From Mycolicibacterium goodii (GTDB lineage Bacteria; Actinomycetota; Actinomycetes; Mycobacteriales; Mycobacteriaceae), in assembly GCF_022370755.2 (NCBI RefSeq), contig NZ_CP092364.2:372001-436000 (forward strand): DNA of 64,000 nt. The letters run 5' to 3'. Within the stretch, counting starts at the first letter, position 1, and each line of letters begins with the position of its first letter. A program made the position numbers and the translations under genes. Positions 34,500 through 42,902 of this stretch are shown here, in pieces. The notes below the pieces were generated by a model. That model made no database searches and was not told where the DNA came from. It saw only the letters and a program-made list of their open reading frames with translations.

Positions 34500-35339
34500 C
34501 TACTCCACGAGGAATCCCGCGTCGACCGGCAGCGAGATACCGGTGACATACCTGCCGGACGCACCGCAGAGGTACAACATCGCCTCGGTGACGTCGCTGC
34601 TGTCGATCATGTCGACGCCGGGAAGCGCGTTACCGACCGCTGCGCCTACTTCGGGATAGGAATTCCAATAACGCTCAACGGCTCCATCAGTCACCATGGG
34701 GGTTGCCACACCTGTTGGCAGGACCGCGTTCACCCGGATGTTCTTCTCCGCGAGCGTGCGGGCGTAGTAGTGCATCAGGCCGATGAGACCGCTTTTGGCG
34801 GCCGTGTATCCCGCGGCTCCGTGGTTCATCGTGCGGAAGGACGGACTCAGTACCGATCGTTCGGCGATCGCCGAACTGGTGATCACGACTGCCCCACCAC
34901 CCCCGTGCTTCAGAAGAAATGGCAGCGTTGCTTCGATTGTGAAGTAGACACCTTTGAGGAGTACGTCGACGGCATCGTCAAACGCTGCCACGGTCGGGTT
35001 GTGGTCGCCGATTCCCGGCAGGATGCCCGCGTTGGCCATGACGAAGTCAATACGCCCGAGTTGGTCGACTGCGCGCTCGACCACAGAGCTGAGTGCGGAA
35101 ATGTCACGAACATCGACCTCGTCTGCGACCACACGGCGGCCGGCGTTCTCGACCAGCCGCGCCGTCTCTTCGAGATCGTGTGGACGGGCCATCGGATACA
35201 TCACGGTGTCGATCTGCCTGCAGATGTCGACAGCGATGATGTCAGCGCCCTCCTCGGCAAAGCGAACGGCGTGGGAGCGGCCCTGCCCACGGGCGGCGCC
35301 GGTGACGAGTGCAACATGCCCTTCAAACCGTTTCGTCAA
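34500..35339 (-). CDS. Mycofactocin-type SDR oxidoreductase
   Basis: A 279-residue short-chain dehydrogenase. NAD-binding loop VTGAARGQGRSHAVRFAEEGADIIAVDIC, catalytic YxxxK in GYTAAKSGL (Tyr-Lys), upstream Ser in VVITSSAIA and NAG in MANAGILPG. The insert QIDTVMYPMARPHDLEETARLVE is the hallmark of mycofactocin-dependent SDRs, which keep a non-exchangeable NAD. No mycofactocin genes (mftA-F) are in view. ATG 35339 is divergent from the cupin gene across a gap containing a 35-bp palindrome. Confidence 0.88.
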   Translation of the reverse strand: MTKRFEGHVALVTGAARGQGRSHAVRFAEEGADIIAVDICRQIDTVMYPMARPHDLEETARLVENAGRRVVADEVDVRDISALSSVVERAVDQLGRIDFVMANAGILPGIGDHNPTVAAFDDAVDVLLKGVYFTIEATLPFLLKHGGGGAVVITSSAIAERSVLSPSFRTMNHGAAGYTAAKSGLIGLMHYYARTLAEKNIRVNAVLPTGVATPMVTDGAVERYWNSYPEVGAAVGNALPGVDMIDSSDVTEAMLYLCGASGRYVTGISLPVDAGFLVE

Positions 35340-35487
35340 TTGATACTCCTGTCTGTCGGTGTGAGTTCGATAGCGGTGTCGTCGGTAACCGACCGCGCTT
35401 CACATGAGGGCGTCATCCATCGTTCAGGGTGACGGCCTCGACGGCCCAAGCGATTTGGCCGGGCGATGTGAAACAGATTGCCGACAT

Positions 35488-35522
35488 AGACTGTAATGTA
35501 TGCAGTGCATACATTACAGTCT
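35488..35522. promoter_or_regulatory. Perfect 35-bp palindrome, probable operator
   Basis: Arms 35488-35504 and 35506-35522 are exact reverse complements of 17 bases around a single G. The core is TGTATGCA-G-TGCATACA, with CTGTAAT extensions. It lies 57 bases upstream of the cupin ATG and 149 bases upstream of the divergent SDR ATG. A/T content is higher than in the surrounding DNA. Size and symmetry fit a dimer (or pair of dimers) of a TetR, PadR or GntR regulator. Confidence 0.75.
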
Positions 35523-35579
35523 CCATCATGGAGATCTGTTCGGACCGCCGCAAGCAATGTCTGCCGGGGAGGATATGAG

Positions 35580-36032
35580 ATGCAACGAATGGCACCAGGT
35601 TTCGGTTCAGCGCCAGTGGTTCTGGCGACTTGTGGCTTGTTGGCCCTGTCCGGGATATCACCGCCAGCGGCTCACTCGACTCCCACCACCGGGCTCACCT
35701 CAACAGTGCTGTCCAAGCAGACTGTGCGCGGTAAGGACTACATAGTCGCCGAGATCACCATCGCGCCTGACGGGAGCACGGGCTGGCATACTCATCGGGG
35801 TGAGGTGTACGGCCTCGTAAAGAGCGGGGTCCTGACGCATTACGGCGCAGATTGCCGCGAAGATGGTGTGTATCCAGCCGGCGCTGCGCTGACTGATCCT
35901 GCTGGGGCGGACCACGCTCATATCGGTAAGAATCTCGGATCGATACCCGTTGTCCTCGAAGTGACGTACGTTGACCCGGCCGGCGCGCCGACCTCTGACA
36001 GCGTTCCCAGTCCAGGCTGCGACTTCGAATGA
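35580..36032 (+). CDS. Secreted cupin-domain protein
   Basis: A 150-residue exported cupin. ATG 35580 has GGGGAGGA 6 bases upstream. The signal peptide ends around PPAAHS (about residue 30). The cupin barrel spans about 45-140: GSTGWHTHRGEVYGLVKSG carries metal-ligand His residues of motif 1 and HAHIGKNLG the motif-2 His. Two Cys (DCRED and GCDFE) may pair. Function is unknown; small-molecule binding or isomerase-type chemistry in the cell envelope is possible. Upstream is the 35-bp palindrome. Confidence 0.8.
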   Translation: MQRMAPGFGSAPVVLATCGLLALSGISPPAAHSTPTTGLTSTVLSKQTVRGKDYIVAEITIAPDGSTGWHTHRGEVYGLVKSGVLTHYGADCREDGVYPAGAALTDPAGADHAHIGKNLGSIPVVLEVTYVDPAGAPTSDSVPSPGCDFE

Positions 36033-36105
36033 CCGCGATCTCATTGCTTCGCAGGTAATGCCGCGAGGGACGACAAATGGTGTCGTCGAGGGAGGACAAC
36101 CGTCG

Positions 36106-36972
36106 GTGTTGGTGAGCATTCGACAAGTGACCAAGGCCGACGCGCGTGTCTGTGGCCGTATCTGCTTCGACGCATTCGCCGCGATAGCTCGGCAGCACGG
36201 GTTCCCGCGCGACTTTCAAACGGAAGCACTGTCCACCGGTTTGCTTGCACAACTGATCGAGCATCCACGGTTCTTCGGCGTGGTGGCCGAGGTCGACGGC
36301 CAGGTGGTCGGCAGCAATTTCCTGGACGAGCGAACCACCATCGGATCGGTCGGACCAGTGAGTGTTGCTCCGTGGATCCAAGACCGCGGAATCGGGAATG
36401 TCCTGATGCGAGCCGTGCTGGATCGTGCGGTGATCAAGAGACTCTCGGGAATTCGGTTGATGCAGGCGGCATATCACAGCCGATCCCTGAGTTTGTATAC
36501 CAAGCTCGGATTCGTCACTCGTGATTCGTACGCGGTGATGCAAGGCGTGGCGCCACTTCGGCAGGGGTCCGCGCCGGCGGTGCCGGTCGTTCGTCCCGCC
36601 CTCCCGTCCGATCTGTCGGCGTGCAACTCACTTTGCCGTGATGTCTACGGTTTTGACAGGCTCGAGGAAATCCGCGACGCGATCGGATCGAATGTAGCGC
36701 GTGTTGTCGTGAGAGACGGCCGGATCAGCGCCTATACGACTGGGATCGGCCTTTTCGGTCATTCGGCGGCCGAGGACGACGAAGTCCTGCGTGTGCTGAT
36801 CCTGACCTCGGACCAGATCGGCGGGACCGGCTTCCTACTGCCGACCCGAAACGACCGATTGCTGCGACAATGCCTCAGAGAGGGCTTCCGAATCGTGTCA
36901 CTGATGAACATGATGACCATCGGCGAATATCGCCAGCTTCAGGGATCATTCCTGCCGTCAGTGGGGTTCTGA
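36106..36972 (+). CDS. Tandem GNAT acetyltransferase
   Basis: A 288-residue protein with two GNAT modules. Module 1 (about 5-145) has the acetyl-CoA loop QDRGIGNVLM and the LYTKLGF end. Module 2 (about 160-280) starts VVRPALPSDLSACN and is less conserved, lacking a clear acyl-CoA loop. GTG 36106 has GGGAGGA 10 bases upstream; an ATG at 36058 is an alternative. Only 73 bases follow the cupin stop, so they may be co-transcribed. Substrate unknown. Its end overlaps the convergent SnoaL-like gene by 34 bases. Confidence 0.8.
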   Translation: MLVSIRQVTKADARVCGRICFDAFAAIARQHGFPRDFQTEALSTGLLAQLIEHPRFFGVVAEVDGQVVGSNFLDERTTIGSVGPVSVAPWIQDRGIGNVLMRAVLDRAVIKRLSGIRLMQAAYHSRSLSLYTKLGFVTRDSYAVMQGVAPLRQGSAPAVPVVRPALPSDLSACNSLCRDVYGFDRLEEIRDAIGSNVARVVVRDGRISAYTTGIGLFGHSAAEDDEVLRVLILTSDQIGGTGFLLPTRNDRLLRQCLREGFRIVSLMNMMTIGEYRQLQGSFLPSVGF

Positions 36973-37364
36973 CGGATCTGGTCCATCACCGTATCGAAAT
37001 CGGTGAGGTCCCATACATCGGTGAACTTGCAGTCTTCGACGCGATAGACAGTGAATTCCGACGTGCTCACGCGGCGTCCGGTCGCTGCGATCCCCCGAAA
37101 GTCACCGAGGTGCGTACCCGTCACCGAGAAGTGCAGTGCGATAAGGTCATCGTCGACGAGTTGACTACGAACCTTCCAGCGCCAGTCTGGGAAAGCCCGC
37201 ACCAATGGTACGAACTGGCGAGTGACGTTCTCCGCGGGTGTCGGTGCGTCGTTGATTCGTATGGTCGATGCGTAGAATGTAGTCATTCGATCGAAGTCAT
37301 GCTCGTTGCAAGCGTCCAGATAAGACTGATACAGCGAGCGCAGACGCTCCTTTTGCTCGGTCAC
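36939..37364 (-). CDS. SnoaL-like ester cyclase/NTF2-fold protein
   Basis: A 141-residue protein of the SnoaL polyketide cyclase-like group (NTF2 fold). Typical features are LYQSYLDACNEHDFDRMTTFY at the N-terminus, FPDWRWKVRSQLVDDDLIALHFSVTGTH in the middle and the C-terminal strand FTDVWDLTDFDTVMDQ. In SnoaL proteins a core Asp and His do acid-base catalysis; here the DD and H of DDDLIALHF are candidates. No polyketide genes lie nearby, so the substrate is unknown. Confidence 0.78.
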   Translation of the reverse strand: MTEQKERLRSLYQSYLDACNEHDFDRMTTFYASTIRINDAPTPAENVTRQFVPLVRAFPDWRWKVRSQLVDDDLIALHFSVTGTHLGDFRGIAATGRRVSTSEFTVYRVEDCKFTDVWDLTDFDTVMDQIRQNPTDGRNDP

Positions 37365-37427
37365 GATATTGTCCTTCCGGGCGTGGGCCGCTCTCAGCTG
37401 TCTTGCCGTCTCTTTTGTCGCGTTGTT

Positions 37428-38270
37428 TCAGTCCATGCGCACCCAAGCGCAGACCTGGGGGATGAACTCGACCTGGCTTCTGAGATGCGACGCTGAGTGT
37501 TGCAAGCGACGCTCCAAGGTCGCGATGTCGATCCTGGCCGCCTCGTCGGCGCTCATATAGGGAAGCAGCGAGTGCATCACATCGGTGATCAGTGAAAAAA
37601 CCGGCCGATCGAGGCCAGAAGATACGATCGAGTGAGCGAATAGCGTCGGCGGCGGCAGGTCGGCTTCATCGAAGAGATCAACCAATCGACCGCCTACGTC
37701 CGGAAGGATTCCCATCCGCTCCATGACTAGTCCGGTGACATCATTTACCTGGCGGAGTTCGGGTAAGGGCGGCACCGAGCGCACACCCCTGCTCAGGTCC
37801 ATTTCGTGGACCGCCAACACGCCGCGACTGCGAACGAATCCTGAAGCGAGGCGTAGGAACTCAACCGGATCACGGTGGCCGGTGAGGACGTGCCGCCCCA
37901 CCACGGCATCGAATGAAGACGATCCGGGGAGCTTATCCACATGCGCGCGAAGAAACTCGACGTTCGTGTATCCGAGCGACTCGGAGCGCGCCCGCGCGGC
38001 CTTCACAGCGTCGGCGCTCGGATCGACACCGACCACCCTCCCGGTCCCGCCCACTCGATCTGCCACGGTGAAGGTTAGGTCTCCATGGCCGCAGTGGAGG
38101 TTGAGAACGCGCATGCCGGCGCTGACACCGGCGGCGCACAGCAAGTGATCCGTCACGAAGCGGAGTGCGTGGCCGGTGTCGGTATCCCACAAACCGCTGA
38201 TGATCCGCAGGTCCATGAACTCACCGTCCGGCGTGGTTTCTGCTTCCCCGCTGGGTGTTCCGTGTCTCAC
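37428..38270 (-). CDS. Class I SAM-dependent methyltransferase
   Basis: A 280-residue methyltransferase. SAM-binding motif I is GMRVLNLHCGHGDLTFTVADRVG, then motif II VVGVDPS and an acidic NVEFLRAHVDKLP. A C-terminal cap of about 100 residues holds the variable substrate site. The nearest-looking group acts on small molecules such as demethylmenaquinone-like or secondary metabolites. GTG 38270 (with AGGTGA upstream) is chosen over ATG 38216, as it adds the usual short linker before MDLRIISG. Confidence 0.75.
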   Translation of the reverse strand: MRHGTPSGEAETTPDGEFMDLRIISGLWDTDTGHALRFVTDHLLCAAGVSAGMRVLNLHCGHGDLTFTVADRVGGTGRVVGVDPSADAVKAARARSESLGYTNVEFLRAHVDKLPGSSSFDAVVGRHVLTGHRDPVEFLRLASGFVRSRGVLAVHEMDLSRGVRSVPPLPELRQVNDVTGLVMERMGILPDVGGRLVDLFDEADLPPPTLFAHSIVSSGLDRPVFSLITDVMHSLLPYMSADEAARIDIATLERRLQHSASHLRSQVEFIPQVCAWVRMD

Positions 38271-38637
38271 CGGTTCACCTGCCCGTTCGCCGTGGAAATA
38301 ACCCTGTCGGCTGGATCTGCGGAGCCCGACTCCACGAAGTATATGTACGACAGGCTTTACAAGACAGAATGTTTGGTGTCCAAAACAGGATGAGTCGGAT
38401 CGGTTTGGTCGATCAATGACCCGTGGTGTTGGCGTCGCCACCAAACACCTTCACCCAGGCTAGGGAGGTGGACAACCTACGGCCGAACCGATGCCGTTGC
38501 CTCGCTACAACCTCCTTCCCAAGGAAGGGATCCACCGCATCCACACGGGCGCTCGGTTGTGCCCGCCTCCGCGATGAAACCGTCTGTCCAGGTGGGCTTC
38601 CCGGGCCGCCGTGGCCGGGGGAGAGGGCCTGATCGGC
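38271..38637. other. 367-bp intergenic region
   Basis: Between the methyltransferase start and the end of the PucR gene, both on the minus strand. It holds an imperfect dyad TGTTTGG-TGT-CCAAAACA (38370-38387) that may be an operator for the methyltransferase. I see no credible gene: the short open frames on either strand have poor codon use and no family match. Confidence 0.4.
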
Positions 38638-39882
38638 TCAGGCGGATGCGGCCAGGTCGGCGAGCGGCGACAGCCGCAACGCGACCCGCAACCACACACC
38701 GAACGCCAGGAAGCGGTCGGCGGGGACGGCCAGGTCGACCCCGGTGAGTTCGACGATCTGCTGCAGCCGGTAGTGCAGGGTGGTCCGGTGAACGTGCAGC
38801 AGATCGGCGGGACTTTGATCGCGCCCGGATCGCAGAACGGCTCCGACGGTCTCGAATGCGAAACTCTCGGGCGTCGACAACAGCGACGCGAGCGCACCGC
38901 TGCGGCAGGTGTCCGTAGCCGGCAGGTCACCGCCGACCAGCGCGGCCAACGGCTGGATCTCGCGCCAGGACAGCGCTTTCTCGGTGCGGTGGACATGGAC
39001 CCCGAGGAATGCCGCCAGCGCCGCGTGAGCGAACAGGCGCCGGACATCGGCCAGCTCACCGAACTCGCTGATGCCGTTTCCGGTCCGGTCGGGTCCCGCG
39101 GCGAACTGTCGCCCGGCCGCGTCGAGCAGCAGGTTCTCCGACTGCCCGACGGCGCAGCCGGCGGCGCTCTCGAAGACGCCGACCGTGCAGCCGTCGAGCT
39201 CGGCCGTGCAGGCCAGCGATACGCCCAAATCAGTTGTGATGAAAGCTATCTCGCGAAACCGCTGCACATCGCTGTCGAGATGGTGACCGGTGGGCTCGGC
39301 GTATGAGGCGATCACCGCGTAACGGCAACCGGATGCCGCCGAACCGTCGGCCGCATCGGCAAGAACGTCGGCGGGCCGCTGGCCTGCCAGCAGTTTGCGG
39401 ATGCGGTCCTGAAGGGGATTGGCCGCAGGGTCCGCGGCCTTGCGTCCGCGCCGGGCGCTGAGCACGTCGGCCAGTCGTGCGCAGTACTGCTCGATGAGTT
39501 CCTCGGGCAGGACCTTGCCAAGGTCCAGAAGCCACAGGAACGCGACATTGTCGTCGTCGTTCCTGATGGGAAAGCAGATCCGCGCGGCCAGCGACAGCTT
39601 CGGATTGGCCGGGACCCTGATCGGGGCGTCCGAGGCATTGCGCGTGTAGGACGTGAAGTAGTCGCGGTACTCGCGCGGGATACGCCGGTCGAGCATCAGC
39701 CGAACGCGATAGGGATCGGCATCGCCGAAGTGACGGCTGACCACGATCAGATTGCCGTCGAGATCATCGACGGCCACCGATTGACGCAGCCGCCCCGCGA
39801 GGCGATCGACCAGGTGCTGCGCCTCGTCGACCAGGCTTCCGTCCACCGATCTCACCCTCCCGGTAACGCCACGTCGCAACAT
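38638..39882 (-). CDS. PucR-family helix-turn-helix regulator
   Basis: A 414-residue PucR/CdaR-type regulator. The C-terminal helix-turn-helix (about 350-405) reads LLHVHRTTLHYRLQQIVELTG and is the family hallmark; the middle is GGDEF-like in fold. The N-terminal ~150 residues (from SLVDEAQHLVDRLAGRLRQSVAVDDLDGNL) look like a GAF-like sensor. ATG 39882 is used. Divergent from the MFS transporter (179-bp gap), so it probably activates the transporter-OCD operon on a nitrogenous ligand. Confidence 0.85.
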   Translation of the reverse strand: MLRRGVTGRVRSVDGSLVDEAQHLVDRLAGRLRQSVAVDDLDGNLIVVSRHFGDADPYRVRLMLDRRIPREYRDYFTSYTRNASDAPIRVPANPKLSLAARICFPIRNDDDNVAFLWLLDLGKVLPEELIEQYCARLADVLSARRGRKAADPAANPLQDRIRKLLAGQRPADVLADAADGSAASGCRYAVIASYAEPTGHHLDSDVQRFREIAFITTDLGVSLACTAELDGCTVGVFESAAGCAVGQSENLLLDAAGRQFAAGPDRTGNGISEFGELADVRRLFAHAALAAFLGVHVHRTEKALSWREIQPLAALVGGDLPATDTCRSGALASLLSTPESFAFETVGAVLRSGRDQSPADLLHVHRTTLHYRLQQIVELTGVDLAVPADRFLAFGVWLRVALRLSPLADLAASA

Positions 39883-40061
39883 GGTAGATGCCGGCGGCGG
39901 TACATCGGCTGCGAGCGTGCCCCGGCCCGGTTTCAACAGATGACGAAGCGTGGGCGCGCAGATTCCAGCACGTGCCGCATGACCAAGCGGTGTGATCCAG
40001 CTCAAACTCGAGCATGTCCCGAGCGGTCCCGTCCGCGCGGTTCAGTGCGAAGGAGCGTGAC

Positions 40062-41387
40062 ATGCCCAACTCTCAGACCGAGACGAGCAGCTCGGATCCC
40101 GCGAGACGGACCGCGACGTCGATGGATGACGCGAGGTGGAACCGCCTGCACACCCTGGCGGCCTTCTGCACGCTGGGCGGCACGGCACTCGACGGCTACA
40201 TCCTGGGTGTGGTGGGCGGGGCCATCAACTCGGCAACCGACGAGATGGAGTTCTCACCGTTCAGCCAGGGACTGGTCGGTGCGAGCGCGCTGATCGGTAT
40301 TTTCGTCGGCGGCTTCTTCTTCGGGCGGGCCGCCGATCGCTGGGGCCGGCGTGTGGTCTTCCGGTGGAACCTCATCGCGTTCGTCGTCTTGTCGCTGCTG
40401 CAGCTGGTCACCTTCAGCACCTGGGATCTCAGTGCGTATCGCATCCTGCTGGGCATCGCGATCGGCGTCGAGTACGCCGTCGGTGCCGCCCTGCTGTCGG
40501 AATTCGTGCCCGCCCGCACCCGAGGCGCCCTGCTGTCGACATTGCAGACCACCTGGTTCCTCGGCTTCGTCAGTGCGAACTTCGTCGCGCTGGCCTGGGC
40601 CGACGACAACTGGCGGTGGGTTCTGGCAAGCAGCGCCGTCCCCGCGTTGATCGTCGCCATCGCCCGCATCTGGCTTCCGGAGTCACCTCGCTGGCTTCAG
40701 GCCCAGGGCAGACATGCCGAGGCGCAGGCCATCGTCGACAAGCACTTCCCACCCGGTACCACGTTGCCCGAGGTTTCGCCGGTCGCCGAGACGTCGAAGT
40801 TCTCCGAGCTGTTCGACAAGAAGCACTGGCGCCAGACGACATACGGCGGCCTGTTCTGGGCCTGCCAGGTCGGGCCGTTGTTCGCGATCTTCACCTTCAT
40901 CACACCGGTGCTCGACGACCTCGGACTGCCATCCGGATTCTGGCGGGACTTCATCATGAACATGCTCCAACTGGCCGGCGCGGCGGTGTTCATCTGGGTT
41001 GTCGCAGTCACCAAACGGCGGTCCCTGGCGGTCTGGACGTTCGGCCTGACGTTCGCGGCCCTGCTGATCCTCGGGGTGTTCCCCAGCGCACCGTTGGCGG
41101 TTCTGGCCGTCGCGACCGGCGCCTATCTGTTCATCGCGTCCGGCGCGTCCAACCTGCAGTTCGTCTACCCCTCGGAGATGTTCCCGACGCGGCTGCGCAC
41201 CTCCGGGGTCGGCTTCTCGGCCTCCATGAGCCGGGTCGGCGCGGCCATCGCCACCTATCTGCTGCCGGTGTTGATCGCGTCGGTCGGGATCAACGCGTCG
41301 CTGCTGATCCTCGCGCTGTTCCCCCTGGTCGGGTTCCTGGCATCCATGGCGTGGGCGCCCGAAACCAGCAAGTCCACCATCCACTGA
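40062..41387 (+). CDS. MFS transporter, sugar/acid symporter type
   Basis: A 441-residue 12-span permease. ATG 40062 with AAGGAG upstream. Features are GGTALDGYILGVVGGAIN in span 1, FGRAADRWGRRVVF after span 2, and WLPESPRWLQAQGRHAEAQ at the end of span 6, typical of metabolite:H+ symporters. First gene of an operon with the cyclodeaminase-like enzyme 34 bp downstream, so its cargo is likely that enzyme's substrate. Regulated by the divergent PucR gene. Confidence 0.85.
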   Translation: MPNSQTETSSSDPARRTATSMDDARWNRLHTLAAFCTLGGTALDGYILGVVGGAINSATDEMEFSPFSQGLVGASALIGIFVGGFFFGRAADRWGRRVVFRWNLIAFVVLSLLQLVTFSTWDLSAYRILLGIAIGVEYAVGAALLSEFVPARTRGALLSTLQTTWFLGFVSANFVALAWADDNWRWVLASSAVPALIVAIARIWLPESPRWLQAQGRHAEAQAIVDKHFPPGTTLPEVSPVAETSKFSELFDKKHWRQTTYGGLFWACQVGPLFAIFTFITPVLDDLGLPSGFWRDFIMNMLQLAGAAVFIWVVAVTKRRSLAVWTFGLTFAALLILGVFPSAPLAVLAVATGAYLFIASGASNLQFVYPSEMFPTRLRTSGVGFSASMSRVGAAIATYLLPVLIASVGINASLLILALFPLVGFLASMAWAPETSKSTIH

Positions 41388-41421
41388 CCACCAGCGACCC
41401 ATCGAGAAGGGAAGTATGTAG

Positions 41422-42414
41422 ATGACGGAAATCGTCAAAGGCCAACAGCTGCTGTACCTGTCCAAGGCCGACGTGGTCGGCCTTGGCGTGTCCCGGCAGA
41501 CAATTCTGGACAAGGTTCTCCAAGCGCTGGTCGAACACGGCAACAAGCGCTACGAGATGCCCGCCAAGATCGGCGTGCACCCGTACGAGGATGTGTTCTT
41601 CCACGCGATGCCGGCCTACCTTCCGGAGATGAACCTCGTCGGTGCCAAGTGGATCGAGTGCTATCCGCGTAATCCCCGCGAGTTCGGTCTGCCGCAGACC
41701 ACCGGCCTGCTGTGCCTGAACGACGTCGAGACCGGCGTTCCGACATGCGTCATGGACAGCAGCTGGCTGACGGCCGTGCGCACACCGGCGGTCACGGTGC
41801 TGATGGCCAAGAAGTTGCATCCCGACGCCAAGAAGTTCGGCATGTTCGGCGCCGGCGTCCAAGGACGCGAACATGTGCTGTTCGCCGCCGAGTATCTGGA
41901 CCAACTGGACGAGATCGTGGTCTATGACCGCTTCCCGGAGGTCGCCGAGAAGATGGTCGCCCAGATCCAGGGCAGCGTCGACACCCCGATCCGGGTGGGC
42001 AACTCCGTCGAGGAAGTCGTCAAGGAATGCGAGGTGCTCAGCTCGGCGACCTTCATCGTGCGTGAACCGCAGTCGTTCGCCAAAGACGAGTGGGTCTCGG
42101 CGGGTCAGACCATCATCCCGTGTGACCTCAACACGTTCTGGGCGCCGGAGATCTCACATCGGGCCGACGCCTACATCGTGGACTCCACCGACGAGCACGA
42201 CCTGTTCGTCGAGATGGGCTACTACCCGGCGGGAAGCCCCACGATCACCGCTGAGACCGGCGAGGTGCTGGCCGGACTCAAGCCGGGACGTGTCGGTTCC
42301 GATCAGCTGATCGTCAACAGCAACATCGGCATGGCGGTGTGCGATATGGCGGTCGCGTCGGCGATTCACGACGCGGCACTGACCCGCGGGGTCGGGGTCA
42401 CGCTGGAGCTGTGA
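41422..42414 (+). CDS. Ornithine cyclodeaminase/mu-crystallin family protein
   Basis: A 330-residue NAD(P)-binding protein of the OCD/mu-crystallin family. The Rossmann loop reads GMFGAGVQGREHVLFAAEYL and the family positions KWIECYPRNP, GLLCLNDVETGVPTCVMDSSWLTAVRTPAVTVLM are kept. Members include ornithine cyclodeaminase, alanine dehydrogenase-like enzymes and ketimine reductases; some actinobacterial ones are called tyramine oxidase subunit B. The pairing with a PucR regulator and an MFS transporter favours amine or amino-acid catabolism. A terminator-like stem follows at 42478. Confidence 0.83.
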   Translation: MTEIVKGQQLLYLSKADVVGLGVSRQTILDKVLQALVEHGNKRYEMPAKIGVHPYEDVFFHAMPAYLPEMNLVGAKWIECYPRNPREFGLPQTTGLLCLNDVETGVPTCVMDSSWLTAVRTPAVTVLMAKKLHPDAKKFGMFGAGVQGREHVLFAAEYLDQLDEIVVYDRFPEVAEKMVAQIQGSVDTPIRVGNSVEEVVKECEVLSSATFIVREPQSFAKDEWVSAGQTIIPCDLNTFWAPEISHRADAYIVDSTDEHDLFVEMGYYPAGSPTITAETGEVLAGLKPGRVGSDQLIVNSNIGMAVCDMAVASAIHDAALTRGVGVTLEL

Positions 42415-42902
42415 CGGCAGGCTGCGGATTCACGACGGCGGAGCTGGGTACCGGTGCGCCGGTGGTGCCACGGCTTTCGGCTGGGGGACGGTGGTTCCCC
42501 AGCCGGGCCAACGTGATTCGCGCCAGTACCGGTTGAGGGCCTCCGGAGAGGACCCAGGAGCTGAGACACCGACCCCCTCCCCAGCACCGCGCCTGACAGA
42601 AGGACAGCCGTGAACCTCGCCTACTCGAGTGATACCGTCACCGAACTCGTCAGGATTCCGGCTCCGGTGACCGCCGCCTGCATCCCGCCCGGCTGCCGGG
42701 CAGCCAAACTTCGCAACACCGCTCACCGAACAAGTTGTTCAACCACTCAATCCGCAAGTGTGCCTCGCCGATGTCGCCGACGACGTCGCCGAGATGAACT
42801 ACCGCACCTAGCTGACCAGAACTACGCGACGGGCTGAGTTGTCAAGGGGCGAACCGAGGTTGGGTTGACCTCAACAGCCCTTGAGGTAATAGGTTCCCCA
42901 GC
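42415..42902. other. 488-bp region without a clear gene
   Basis: Contains the hairpin at 42478-42505. A GTG at 42610 preceded by GAAGGACAG looks like a translation start, but the frame runs only 75 codons and turns into Cys/Arg-rich, unstructured sequence. A second frame ends at about 42811 with LADVADDVAEMNYRT, which looks more protein-like. Together this suggests a decayed gene rather than an intact one. No homologue was recognised. Confidence 0.35.
42478..42505 (+). terminator. Hairpin after cyclodeaminase-like gene
   Basis: CGGCTGGGG (42478-42486) pairs with CCCCAGCCG (42497-42505) around a 10-base loop. It lies 64 bases after the stop codon at 42414 and has no T-run; a mycobacterial-type terminator of the PucR-controlled operon is the likely reading. 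Confidence 0.5.

Noticed and set aside
38423..38632. 69-codon plus-strand frame in the gap before the PucR gene
   Set aside because: Low-complexity Pro/Arg/Cys composition, no ribosome site, no family match.
42540..42610. Glycine-riboswitch-like words (GGAGAG, CACCGA, AAGGACAG) before the GTG at 42610
   Set aside because: The pairing stems and full consensus are missing, spacing is wrong, and no glycine gene follows.
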